Shown here piece after piece: positions 1 to 8,071 of a DNA stretch of 34,675 nucleotides (its first letter is position 1; each line of letters starts with the position of its first letter). The translations under genes were made by a program, and so were the position numbers. Source of the DNA: a bacterium. GTDB lineage: Bacteria; Bacteroidota; Bacteroidia; Bacteroidales; Muribaculaceae. The notes under the pieces were generated by a model. It was not told the DNA's origin, ran no database searches, and saw only the letters and a list, made by a program, of their open reading frames with translations. The DNA is taken from contig SFTJ01000027.1 of assembly GCA_004563195.1 (NCBI GenBank), forward strand, positions 1 through 34,675, given 5' to 3'.

Positions 1-259
1 GCACCCAGTTGGCGTTCACATCGCGCAATGCCACTATATAGAGCGGCGCCGAGGCAAACCACTCGCGGTCGTAGCATCGCCTAATATCGGCTTTCGCCGC
101 TTCGCTGCGCACCACCACAAACTCCCACGGCTGAAAATTCACCGCACTCTGAGCCATGCGCGCACATTCAAGCACATAATGCAAATCGTCATCACTCACC
201 GCCTCGGCACTATACTTACGCACCGAATAGCGTTTTTCGCATAATTCCAAGAAATTCAT
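1..259 (-). CDS. Nitroreductase-family protein (N-terminal part, runs off the window)
   Basis: The minus-strand reading frame opens with an ATG at 257-259 and stays open to the window edge, giving 86 residues that begin MNFLELCEKRYSVRKYSAEA. The RYSVRKY motif followed by AQSAVNFQPWEFVVV is the N-terminal FMN-contacting pattern of the nitroreductase superfamily (FMN- and NAD(P)H-dependent oxidoreductases). The C-terminal half lies outside the window, so substrate and subfamily cannot be judged. There is no signal peptide, so it is expected to be cytoplasmic. A hairpin at 350-399 separates it from the GH92 gene upstream and a -7 box at 293-300 suggests its own transcription. A link to glycan use is not implied. 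Confidence 0.85.
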   Translation of the reverse strand, partial: MNFLELCEKRYSVRKYSAEAVSDDDLHYVLECARMAQSAVNFQPWEFVVVRSEAAKADIRRCYDREWFASAPLYIVALRDVNANWV

Positions 260-292
260 TTCCTTAGTATCGTTTTATTGGTTTATTCTCTA

Positions 293-300
293 CAAAGGTA
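293..300 (-). promoter_or_regulatory. Putative -7 box for the nitroreductase gene
   Basis: On the minus strand this reads TACCTTTG, a match to the Bacteroidetes -7 consensus TAnnTTTG, 34 nt before the start codon. No TTTG is seen at the expected -33 distance, so the call rests on the -7 box alone. Confidence 0.4.
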
Positions 301-349
301 ACACATTATCTCCATCATTTAGGGCCTTTCATCCACAAAAATAGAGTGA

Positions 350-399
350 AATAGCGGCGAAACCTGTGGGGCTGTGTGCCCGGTGGTTCCGCCGCTATT
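350..399 (-). terminator. Hairpin terminator after the GH92-A gene
   Basis: AATAGCGGCG at 350-359 pairs perfectly with CGCCGCTATT at 390-399, and the enclosed bases allow a further inner stem. It begins 18 nt past the GH92-A stop codon. On the minus strand a short T-rich stretch (CTATTTTTG) follows, fitting an intrinsic terminator that closes the mannosidase operon. Confidence 0.7.
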
Positions 400-417
400 A
401 TAATTATGTGTAACGAA

Positions 418-2691
418 TTACATTATCTCATTCACTGCCTGCGGGCGATTTTCTTTGGCTGCGCCGAAGTTCTTGTTTGGCTTCGGACCCATCACAAATT
501 TGAGTGTGCCGCCTGCTATGAGTTCGTCGTAGGTAATATAGCTCTTTTCGTAAGGCTTGCCATTGAAGTAAACTTCCTGTATGTAGATGTTTTCCTTGCT
601 GTTGTTCTCTGCTTCGATGATGAGGGTGTTGTTGCCGCGCACCTTCACTGTCATCTTGTCGAATCGCGGACTACCGAACACAAATACACCGTCGGAAGGA
701 TTTTCCTGATAGAAGCCCATCGACGACATCACATACCATGCCGACATCTGTCCGCAGTCTTCGTTACCTATCACGCCGTCGGGCTTGTCGGTATAGAATT
801 CGTCCATTATGAAGCGTACTTTCTCTGCCACCTTCCACTGCTGTCCGGCGTAGGCGTACATATAAGCAATGTGGTGACTCGGCTCGTTGCCGTGGGCATA
901 CTGTCCTATCAAGCCGGTGATGTCGGCCGATGCGGTTTCGCCCATACTGTCGTTGTTGACAAAGAATGCATCGAGCTTGGTGATAAACTCTTCATCGCCG
1001 CCAAAGAGCTCTATCAAGCCATACACATCGTGCGGAGCGAAGAAGGTGTATTGCCAACCGTTGCCTTCGGTGAAGTCGCCCACCATGTGTATGCTGTTGG
1101 CGGGGTCGTAAGGAGTGCGCCATGAGCCATCGTCCATCTTCGGGCGTATAAACTTGATTTCGTTGTCGAAATATTGCTTGTAGTACATGGCACGGCGAGC
1201 ATATAGATCGGCATCTTCTTGCTTACCCATCTTCTTGGCCATTGCAGCCACGCCCCAGTCGTCGACGGCATATTCCATAGCTATCGAGGTGGCTTCGTGC
1301 ACCTTGTCGCATGGTATATAACCACGTTCCACCACATAAGGCACTGCATTTTGCTGCGGATATACGGTGGTGGCCTTCATTGCTGCAAATGCTTCTTCGG
1401 CATCAAATCCTTCGAAGCCCTTGAGGTAGGCATCGGCTATGATTGGCACTGCGCTGTAGCCGGGCATACAGTTGGTTTCGCCGCTCTGCAATGCCCATAC
1501 CGGCAATTTGTCGTTTTGATGATAAATCGAAATCATAGTGTTCACTATGTCGGGCACCATTTCGTCATTCACGAGGGTGAATAGCGGGTTGAGTGTGCGA
1601 TAAGTGTCCCAGAGCGAAAGTGTGGTGTAGTTGGTGAAGCCTTCGGGAGCGGTGTAAATCATATCGTTGATGCCACGATACTGTCCGTTCACGTCGCAGA
1701 AGAGTGTCGGAGCCACCATAGTGTGATAGTTCGATGTGTAGAACACGCGCTTGGCTGCCTCATCGTCGGTTTCGATAGTTATGCGATTGAGTCGTTCGTT
1801 CCACTGTGCTGCACAAGCCTTGCGCACGTGTTCGAAGTCAAATCCGCTCATCTCTGCCTTGAGGTTTGCCATAGCGTTTTCGCAACTTACGGGCGACAAT
1901 GCCACCTTCACCATCACTTGTTGTTGTTCACCGAAACTGAGCACGCCCTTCACGGCGCGAGCCTTCAGCTGGCTCTTGGCTGCCACTTGCAAGGTGTCGT
2001 CGTAGAGCGAGAGGTCGGCAATAGGCTTATCGGCTTGCAGCACGAAGTACACCTTGCGCATAGGGCTCCAACCGCGTGTGTAGCGATAGCCTTCGATGGT
2101 GTATTGGTCGATTTGGCGAATATAGGAATTGGTAACTATCGAGCCCACGCCGTCCTTGAGGTTAACGAGGATGTGTGCCTGCTTGCCTTGCGGGAAGGTG
2201 TAGCGATGCAAGCCCACGCGTGCGGTGGCTGTGAGTTCTGCCTTGATGTCGTAGCGGTCGAGCATCACCGAGTAGTAGTCGGGATGTGCCTCTTCGGTCT
2301 CGTGACGATAATATGATGCATAGCCCGAGCTGATATCGTCTTGATTGCCTCTTTTCACATTGACTTCGGTCATTGGCATCACCATCACGTCGCCCATGTC
2401 GCCGCAACCGGTGCCATTGAGGTGGGTGTGTGAGAAGCCTATGCAGATGCTGTCGCTATAGTGATAGCCCGAGCACCAGTCCCAGCCCTTGTCGATGTTG
2501 TTGGGGCCTAACTGCACCATACCGAACGGCACACTGGCACCCACAAACACGTGTCCGTGAAATCCACTTCCTATAAACGGATCTACATACTGCAGAAGGT
2601 CGGCTTCTGCTGTCTGTTCGGCAGGTGTGCAGCTCACGAGCGAGGTCATCGCCACGGCTGCCGCTGCCAACATAATCTTTTTAATTGTCAT
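418..2691 (-). CDS. GH92 exo-alpha-mannosidase, lipoprotein (GH92-A)
   Basis: The 757-residue product is a full-length glycoside hydrolase family 92 enzyme, a Ca2+-dependent inverting exo-alpha-mannosidase that removes terminal mannose from N-glycans or mannans. It starts with a lipoprotein signal ending LVSC (Cys21), so it is probably membrane anchored, periplasmic or surface exposed. Family motifs in order: DPFIGSG near 37, GFSHTHLNGTGCGDMGD near 85-101, LSLWDTYR near 358-365, EGNGWQYTF at 542-550, HGNEPSHH at 600-607 and GNEDCGQMSAW at 642-652. From family knowledge the catalytic acid and base lie in the EGN and GNED motifs; this assignment is by motif only. It is the last gene of a likely GH130, GH92-B, GH92-A operon, 35 bp after GH92-B. 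HGNEPSHH is shared with GH92-C, not GH92-B. Linkage specificity (alpha-1,2, -1,3 or other) cannot be read here. Confidence 0.95.
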   Translation of the reverse strand: MTIKKIMLAAAAVAMTSLVSCTPAEQTAEADLLQYVDPFIGSGFHGHVFVGASVPFGMVQLGPNNIDKGWDWCSGYHYSDSICIGFSHTHLNGTGCGDMGDVMVMPMTEVNVKRGNQDDISSGYASYYRHETEEAHPDYYSVMLDRYDIKAELTATARVGLHRYTFPQGKQAHILVNLKDGVGSIVTNSYIRQIDQYTIEGYRYTRGWSPMRKVYFVLQADKPIADLSLYDDTLQVAAKSQLKARAVKGVLSFGEQQQVMVKVALSPVSCENAMANLKAEMSGFDFEHVRKACAAQWNERLNRITIETDDEAAKRVFYTSNYHTMVAPTLFCDVNGQYRGINDMIYTAPEGFTNYTTLSLWDTYRTLNPLFTLVNDEMVPDIVNTMISIYHQNDKLPVWALQSGETNCMPGYSAVPIIADAYLKGFEGFDAEEAFAAMKATTVYPQQNAVPYVVERGYIPCDKVHEATSIAMEYAVDDWGVAAMAKKMGKQEDADLYARRAMYYKQYFDNEIKFIRPKMDDGSWRTPYDPANSIHMVGDFTEGNGWQYTFFAPHDVYGLIELFGGDEEFITKLDAFFVNNDSMGETASADITGLIGQYAHGNEPSHHIAYMYAYAGQQWKVAEKVRFIMDEFYTDKPDGVIGNEDCGQMSAWYVMSSMGFYQENPSDGVFVFGSPRFDKMTVKVRGNNTLIIEAENNSKENIYIQEVYFNGKPYEKSYITYDELIAGGTLKFVMGPKPNKNFGAAKENRPQAVNEIM

Positions 2692-2726
2692 AATTTGTTT
2701 TAGGTTAGTTATTTAGTTGTTTTATA

Positions 2727-5027
2727 TTATTTCGGATTGGCTTTGAGAGAGAATTGCAGTGTTCCGGCTCCTATGAGGTCGCTCCAGCTGATGCGATAGC
2801 CTTTAAGGGTACGACCGGCTGCTTTCACGCTCTTGATGTAGGCTTCACCACCGGTGGCTACGCCTGCCGGGCGCGGTGCTTCGATTATGAGCTTATTGTT
2901 GCCCCAACGATGCTCGTCGAGCGTGATTTCCACGCGGTCGAACACCGGTGTGGTGAGCGTATATTCTGCCTTGCCGGGACAGTCGGGATAGAAGCCCATC
3001 ATATTGAAGATAGCCCAAGCCGACATGGTGCCGGTGTCGTCGTTGCCGGGGATGCCGTCGGGGGCATTCTTATAATAAGTGCGGAGCAAGCGCTGCACTT
3101 CCTTCTGGGTGCGCCATTCTTCGCCCTTGAAGTATGAGAAGAGGTGCGGATAAGCTATGTCGGGCTCATTGGCGGGGTCGTAGTAACCCTTGTCGAACAC
3201 CATCTGCAAGCGGTCGACAAATTTCTTGTCACCACCCATCAACTTGGCAAGGCCTTTCACATCGTGTGGCACATAGAAGGTGTAGTTCCATGCATTTCCT
3301 TCGTGGAAACCGGGCGACGGCTCGAAGTTTTCGCCCTGCTTGGGGTCGAACGGGCTGTAGAATTCGCCGTTAGGCAATATCGGGCGAAGTGTGCCATATT
3401 CCTTCGAATAATAATTCTTATAACCCATCGAGCGACTCTTGAAGAGAGCGGCATCCTTGGCATATTTTTCTGCCTTGTCGCTATCGCCGGCAGCTGCGGC
3501 TTGCTTGGCAAGTGCCGCTGCCATCTCCGAGAGGGCAAAGTCGGCTATATAATACTCAAGAGCATGGCTCACCGAGTTGTCGTAGGGGGTGCGATAAGCG
3601 CAATAGCCGTTTTCGATATATTCATCTATGTCGGGGCGAAGCAGATTGTCCTTGCCGGGTGTGGTAGCGCCCTTGCGCATGGCTGCATAGGCTATCTCCA
3701 CATCGAAATCGCGCATTCCGCGCATCCATGAGTCAACTATTACGGGTATTGCCGGGTCGCCTTCCATAGTGAATGTTTCGCGACCGAATAGTTCCCACTT
3801 GGGCAGCCATCCGCCCTCGCTGAACATATCGAGCATGGAGTGAAGCATCTCTATCTGGCGTTCGGGATATACCATAGTCATGAGTTGATGCACATTGCGA
3901 TAAGTGTCCCAAAGCGAGAACACGGTGTAGCGCTGTCCCGAGGTCTTGAGTGTGGCGCTGCTTTCCATTGCGGGATATTCGCCGTTAACGTCATTGAGAA
4001 CATTGGGGTGAATGAGCATGTGGTAGAGTGCGGTGTAGAATATGGTCTTTTGGTCGTCGGTGCCGCCCTTAACCATGATGCGCGACAGACTTTCGTTCCA
4101 ACTGCGTCGAGCTTGCTGTGCCACGGCGTCGAACGAGCGCTTGCCGAGTTCTTTATCGAGATTTTCGCGTGCATTTTCGATGCTTACGAACGAAACGCCC
4201 ATCTGCACTTCTATCTGCTCGCCCTCGGCGGTGTTGAAGTTGAGATATACGCCTATATCATCGCCTGCCAGGGGCTTGGTATAATCCTTATAGAGCTTAT
4301 ACTTGCCTGCGGTGGCATCCCACTCGGCTTCGGCTGTCATAGGGCGCTGTTTTTTCCACAAGCCTGCGCTTGCCGGCACCTTGTTGACGCGCATCACAAA
4401 GTAGATGGGGAACACGGCATCGGGCACATAGCAGAATGTGCCGAGGAGCTTGATTCCCTCATATTCGGTAGCACTCACGCGGCGCACTTGGGCTCCGGTT
4501 TCGTTGGTGAGGCCTTCGCCGAGGTTAAGCAAGATGTGGCTTTCGCCCTTGGGGAAGGTGAAACGCGACACACCCACGCGAGGTGTGGCTGTAACTTCGG
4601 TCTTGATGCCATATTTGCTCAAGCGATTGCTGTAATAGCCGGGATGTGCCACCTCGTCGGTGTATTTGCTGCCATATTCCTTATAGTCGACGGTGAGACT
4701 GCCTGTGGTGGGCATCAAAAGCAATGAACCCAATTCGGGGCAACCCACGCCGCTGAGGTTGACGTGCGCATAGCCGGTGAAAAAGCTGTTGTAATACTCG
4801 TAGGGTGTCGACCACCAACGGGCGTCTTTATCAAACTTGTTTTCGCTACTGCCCATCACATTAAATGGCACCACCGACATCAGTCCGTTGGGTGTGATAG
4901 CTCCGGGATTACATGTGCCGAAATTTGATGTTCCGATAAACGGATTGACATAATCCACCGGTTGCTGTGCCCACATGGCGAGCATGGCCGATGCCGCTAC
5001 AATAAGGCTTAATAATCGTTTGTTCAT
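2727..5027 (-). CDS. GH92 exo-alpha-mannosidase, diverged subgroup (GH92-B)
   Basis: This 766-residue GH92 enzyme carries a cleavable signal peptide (MNKRLLSLIVAASAMLAMWA, then QQP) rather than a lipobox, so it is exported but probably not lipid anchored. Family motifs are present: VNPFIGTSNFGTCNPGA, HVNLSGVGCPELGS, VFSLWDTYRNVHQL, HEGNAWNYTFYVPHD and GIPGNDDTGTMSAW. It differs from the other two paralogues at the substrate-facing loop, with ANEPDIAYPHLF instead of HGNEPSHHI, and GNDDTGTMS instead of GNEDCGQMS. I infer a different mannosidic linkage preference. The gene lies 113 bp after the GH130 phosphorylase and 35 bp before GH92-A on the same strand, with no terminator between, so the three are probably co-transcribed. 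Codon use looks the same as its neighbours. Confidence 0.95.
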   Translation of the reverse strand: MNKRLLSLIVAASAMLAMWAQQPVDYVNPFIGTSNFGTCNPGAITPNGLMSVVPFNVMGSSENKFDKDARWWSTPYEYYNSFFTGYAHVNLSGVGCPELGSLLLMPTTGSLTVDYKEYGSKYTDEVAHPGYYSNRLSKYGIKTEVTATPRVGVSRFTFPKGESHILLNLGEGLTNETGAQVRRVSATEYEGIKLLGTFCYVPDAVFPIYFVMRVNKVPASAGLWKKQRPMTAEAEWDATAGKYKLYKDYTKPLAGDDIGVYLNFNTAEGEQIEVQMGVSFVSIENARENLDKELGKRSFDAVAQQARRSWNESLSRIMVKGGTDDQKTIFYTALYHMLIHPNVLNDVNGEYPAMESSATLKTSGQRYTVFSLWDTYRNVHQLMTMVYPERQIEMLHSMLDMFSEGGWLPKWELFGRETFTMEGDPAIPVIVDSWMRGMRDFDVEIAYAAMRKGATTPGKDNLLRPDIDEYIENGYCAYRTPYDNSVSHALEYYIADFALSEMAAALAKQAAAAGDSDKAEKYAKDAALFKSRSMGYKNYYSKEYGTLRPILPNGEFYSPFDPKQGENFEPSPGFHEGNAWNYTFYVPHDVKGLAKLMGGDKKFVDRLQMVFDKGYYDPANEPDIAYPHLFSYFKGEEWRTQKEVQRLLRTYYKNAPDGIPGNDDTGTMSAWAIFNMMGFYPDCPGKAEYTLTTPVFDRVEITLDEHRWGNNKLIIEAPRPAGVATGGEAYIKSVKAAGRTLKGYRISWSDLIGAGTLQFSLKANPK

Positions 5028-5140
5028 GATTTAGTCAGGGGGTTATATGTTTTTATATATTTTTTTTGCGAAATTAGTGAAAAGGAGAGCATAAGCCGCC
5101 TATGGGCAGCCCTATGCTCTCCTCCGATGATAGTTATGGC

Positions 5141-6118
5141 TTATTTTATTATCGAATTCTTCTTTACAAAGTCGATGATTTCAGAGATATAACCAAATGC
5201 CAGGCATACATGCGTGTCGGCAGCGCCGTAATAAACGCACACCTTATCGCCCTCGCAAAGTGCTGCACACGGGAACACCACATTGGGCACATCGCCCATC
5301 ATTTCGTATGGTGCTGCCGGAGCAAGCAGATATGGCTGAGTGCGATAGAGCACCTTGGTGGGGTCGTCCTTATCGAGGATGGCTGCACCCATCGAGTAGC
5401 GGAAACCATTGCATGTGGTGATAACGCCGTGATAGAACATCAGCCAACCGGCTGCGGTCATAAACGGCACTGCGCCGGCACCTATCTTGGTGCACTGCCA
5501 TGCGCTCTCGGGGAACGGTGTGGGACCCATCAGGTGGCGATGCTCGCCCCAGAACTTCATATCGGGGCTAAAGCTTACATAGATGTCGCCAAATGGAGTG
5601 TGACCGCTGTCGCTCGGACGGCTCATCATAGCATATTTGCCATTAATCTTTTCGGGGAAAAGCACGCCATTGCGATTGAATGGCAAGAAGGCATTTTCAC
5701 ACTGATAGAATTCCTTGAAATCGAAGGTATAACCTATGCCGATAGTAGGCTGACCCTTATAGCCGTTGCACCAGGTAATCCAGTAGCGGTCCTCTATCCA
5801 CACGCAGCGAGGGTCGTACTTATAGGTCGATTCTATCATGGTGGTATTGCCTGCCTTAAATTCTATCGGCTCGTGGTTAATCTCCCAGTTGATACCATCT
5901 TTGCTGAATCCCGCAAAGATATTCATCTGCACCGAGCGATTGTCGCAACGGAACACGCCTGCATAGCCATCGCCAAAGGGAACCACGGCACTATTGAAGA
6001 TACTATTAGAGGTGGGTATGGAATAACGGTCGATAACAGGATTCTGGCTATAGCGCCACATCACTTCGTTACATCCTGCCGGACGTTCTTCCCATGGAAT
6101 ATTCACTTTATTACTCAT
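5141..6118 (-). CDS. GH130 beta-1,4-mannosyl-N-acetylglucosamine phosphorylase-like
   Basis: The 325-residue protein lacks a signal peptide and is a cytoplasmic GH130 five-bladed beta-propeller phosphorylase. It opens MSNKVNIPWEERPAGCNEVM and continues with NSIFNSAVVPF, FRCDNRSVQMNIFAGFS and KYDPRCVWIEDRYW. Asp102 in YDPR is at the position expected for the family's catalytic proton donor. The N-terminal pattern strongly resembles the Bacteroides enzymes that phosphorolyse Man-beta-1,4-GlcNAc to mannose-1-phosphate and GlcNAc (BT1033-like); that assignment is from memory of the family, not a search. Its place with three alpha-mannosidases and a sugar symporter fits intracellular breakdown of the N-glycan core disaccharide. 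It is the first gene of a likely GH130, GH92-B, GH92-A operon, cut off from the serpin by a terminator. Beta-1,4-mannobiose phosphorylase is the main alternative. Confidence 0.9.
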   Translation of the reverse strand: MSNKVNIPWEERPAGCNEVMWRYSQNPVIDRYSIPTSNSIFNSAVVPFGDGYAGVFRCDNRSVQMNIFAGFSKDGINWEINHEPIEFKAGNTTMIESTYKYDPRCVWIEDRYWITWCNGYKGQPTIGIGYTFDFKEFYQCENAFLPFNRNGVLFPEKINGKYAMMSRPSDSGHTPFGDIYVSFSPDMKFWGEHRHLMGPTPFPESAWQCTKIGAGAVPFMTAAGWLMFYHGVITTCNGFRYSMGAAILDKDDPTKVLYRTQPYLLAPAAPYEMMGDVPNVVFPCAALCEGDKVCVYYGAADTHVCLAFGYISEIIDFVKKNSIIK

Positions 6119-6155
6119 CGTAGGTTATGGTTAATTTATGTTTAGTATTTTAGTG

Positions 6156-6163
6156 CAAATATA
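6156..6163 (-). promoter_or_regulatory. Putative -7 box for the GH130-GH92-GH92 operon
   Basis: The minus strand reads TATATTTG, matching TAnnTTTG, 38 nt upstream of the GH130 start codon and inside the 203-bp gap that also holds the serpin terminator. No good -33 TTTG is seen at 19-21 nt, so an activator may be needed (inference). Confidence 0.45.
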
Positions 6164-6261
6164 ATAACATTTGGCGGCATTTCGGCTATTTCATGTCACA
6201 AAAAATCACAATTTGCCATGTCGCCGCCGCTACTATGTATTTCGCCTCTTCAGTGACGCAA

Positions 6262-6290
6262 AAGGGAGGCCGTATTTCGCAGCCCCCCTT
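6262..6290 (-). terminator. Terminator after the serpin gene
   Basis: AAGGGAGGC at 6262-6270 pairs with GCCCCCCTT at 6282-6290 with one mismatch, 31 nt beyond the serpin stop codon. The minus strand continues with TTTGCG after the stem. It separates the serpin from the GH130 operon. Confidence 0.6.
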
Positions 6291-6321
6291 CCTTGTATAG
6301 TATTTCTACCGCTCTCGCAGC

Positions 6322-7569
6322 TTACAGCTTGCTAACCTTGCCCATTAGCAATATCGCACCTGTGCTCTTCTCCTTTATTACATAGAAGAATGGCTTGTCG
6401 CATTTGAATATGTAATCGTCTTTAGGCAATGGAGATGTGAGACCTGCTGATGATGTAGTAGTACTTGCAGCCTCCGTGCCCGACTCATCAACCTTAATAT
6501 AGTTATTCTGAAACGATGCAAAAAACGCAAGTCTGGAACTCGACATTTTCGAATAATCGCCTCCGCCACTAAAAATACTGGCATATTTTTCCATACTTGT
6601 TACCACCTTTGCAAAATCGAGTTCACATTTCGCTTCCCATTTTGGCAGATATATCTCCATTGTATGAACATCGAAATCATTCATAAGGCTATTATATTCC
6701 TCACAAGTGAGTTTTTCCAACTGTTCGTCGAGGGTGACTTCACCGAGTGGCAGCATCACAACCATCGAGAATGCCTCGTTGCCATACGGAATCTCACATG
6801 CCTCAAAATGCTTGCTGCGTGCATATCCAAATTTGGCTTCTTTCGTCATCATCTTCGCGTTTACGAAATAAACTGTTTCAGGATACCTTGGATAGAACCT
6901 ATCAGAATATGCATTATTGAATTTTGACCTCCAGAAACCTTTAAAATACATCGCATTCAGTATTCGAGCAAGTTCTCCAGCAATGCGTGGTTTATTCTTC
7001 ATTTTTGCATTAGTCTGCTCACTTACCCACTTATCCATTTCGGTCCATGTAGATTCCGAATCGAAATCGGAGATATGAATCGGAGCATCGAAATAGTCTT
7101 TACAGGTCTGCTCAAAGTCGGGCAACGCACTAAATGCGTCATCTAAATACACTGTGTTTGCTATGTTTAATTTTGCTGTGTTATCCACCTCAAATAGTTG
7201 ACTCTTAATATTCTTATAGTAACTATTAAGGTCAGCCAAATTATCGCTTTCCACGCCTAACAGGTCGCATATCTGCTGAAGAGTCTCGCCATTTGCCCCA
7301 TTTGCCATTATTCCAAGCACCTCCGATGCGCTTAATGGCGACATCGACCAATTGTCTATGCTATTTTCTTTGGCGTACTTATTTATGGGATTTATCATTT
7401 TTATTCCGAATGAAGTAGCAGCAGCATTAACTGCCTGTTCCGATTTGGTCAGAACTATATCCACGCGTGGCTTTGCCTCAATGCCCTTAGGTTCATCGTC
7501 ACTGCATGAAGTTAACGCAACCGCGGGTAACAATAACATCATACCTATTATTAAATTGACAGTTTTCAT
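6322..7569 (-). CDS. Serpin (serine/cysteine protease inhibitor), lipoprotein
   Basis: The product is a 415-residue serpin, a one-use protease inhibitor that traps its target by reactive-loop insertion. I start at the ATG at 7569; the upstream in-frame codon is GTG. The N-terminus is a lipoprotein signal ending LTSC, with Cys22 the lipidated residue, so it should sit in the cell envelope. Serpin landmarks include NWSMSPLSASEVLGIMANGANGET, ANTVYLDD, LNAMYFKGFW, MVVMLPLG, the hinge GTEAASTTT and the C-terminal KPFFYVIKEKSTGAILLMGKV. The small-residue hinge is the form seen in inhibitory serpins. Counting 15 residues from the hinge glycine, as in alpha-1-antitrypsin, puts the scissile bond at Thr-Ser in GLTSPLPK; the loop is about four residues longer than usual, so P1 is uncertain. 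Base composition looks more AT-rich than in the flanking mannosidase genes. It may shield surface enzymes from host proteases (inference). Confidence 0.93.
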   Translation of the reverse strand: MKTVNLIIGMMLLLPAVALTSCSDDEPKGIEAKPRVDIVLTKSEQAVNAAATSFGIKMINPINKYAKENSIDNWSMSPLSASEVLGIMANGANGETLQQICDLLGVESDNLADLNSYYKNIKSQLFEVDNTAKLNIANTVYLDDAFSALPDFEQTCKDYFDAPIHISDFDSESTWTEMDKWVSEQTNAKMKNKPRIAGELARILNAMYFKGFWRSKFNNAYSDRFYPRYPETVYFVNAKMMTKEAKFGYARSKHFEACEIPYGNEAFSMVVMLPLGEVTLDEQLEKLTCEEYNSLMNDFDVHTMEIYLPKWEAKCELDFAKVVTSMEKYASIFSGGGDYSKMSSSRLAFFASFQNNYIKVDESGTEAASTTTSSAGLTSPLPKDDYIFKCDKPFFYVIKEKSTGAILLMGKVSKL

Positions 7570-7620
7570 AATCACAACAACTTTTTTTTATGTTCTTTAT
7601 TTATGATTTTTAATTGTCCA

Positions 7621-7628
7621 CAAATATA
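7621..7628 (-). promoter_or_regulatory. Putative -7 box for the serpin gene
   Basis: The minus strand reads TATATTTG, a TAnnTTTG match, 52 nt before the chosen ATG. A -33 element at standard distance is not evident. Confidence 0.4.
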
Positions 7629-8008
7629 CGAAAAAAATACAAAATCGCGAGAAAACACAAAAAAATTTTTCTACACGCAACAATTTAACACTCAACCTCT
7701 TAATTGCCGACCGGCATAAACAAAAACCGAGCAAAAAATATGCTGCTTCTAAATATTAATCTCTCCACATTGCCGAATACTGCATCAAAAAATGAAAAAA
7801 ATTTTAGTTTCTAATAAAAAATTTTATCACACCTTCGAGAAGCACTCTCGACTGCGATTTTTTAGTGATGATTTGCGCAGAGATTGGTGGGATTTGTGTA
7901 AAATATCGTGCGGCGATTTCATTTATTCATAAATAGAAGCGGTAATACAATCTGAACGACAGAACGCCGAAACCAAAGTATTTTTTACTTGCAGCCGAGG
8001 ATAATGCA
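7629..8008. other. AT-rich intergenic stretch without a recognisable gene
   Basis: Between the serpin promoter and the symporter terminator lie about 380 bp of strongly AT-rich sequence with several A and T runs. I see no open reading frame with a plausible product, no tRNA-like fold and no clear repeat. It may contain upstream regulatory sites for the serpin. Confidence 0.5.
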
Positions 8009-8051
8009 ATCAGCCGGAGATAGTGCTGCTGTGCGGCTATCTCCGGCTGAT
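8009..8051 (-). terminator. Perfect 15-bp hairpin after the symporter gene
   Basis: ATCAGCCGGAGATAG at 8009-8023 pairs perfectly with CTATCTCCGGCTGAT at 8037-8051 around a 13-nt loop, 20 nt past the symporter stop codon. No T-tract follows on the minus strand, so it may be a factor-assisted terminator or an mRNA 3'-end stabiliser rather than a classical intrinsic terminator. Confidence 0.6.
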
Positions 8052-8071
8052 ATTTTGGAATATGTAATAGT

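Noticed and set aside
3840..4727. 295-codon open frame on the plus strand opposite GH92-B
   Set aside because: It is antisense to a clear GH92 gene; the product is rich in His, Cys and Ala with no domain, as expected for a mirror frame of GC-rich coding DNA.
5102..6145. 347-codon plus-strand frame covering the GH130 gene
   Set aside because: The opposite strand encodes a full-length, well-conserved GH130 protein; the plus frame shows no recognisable motif.
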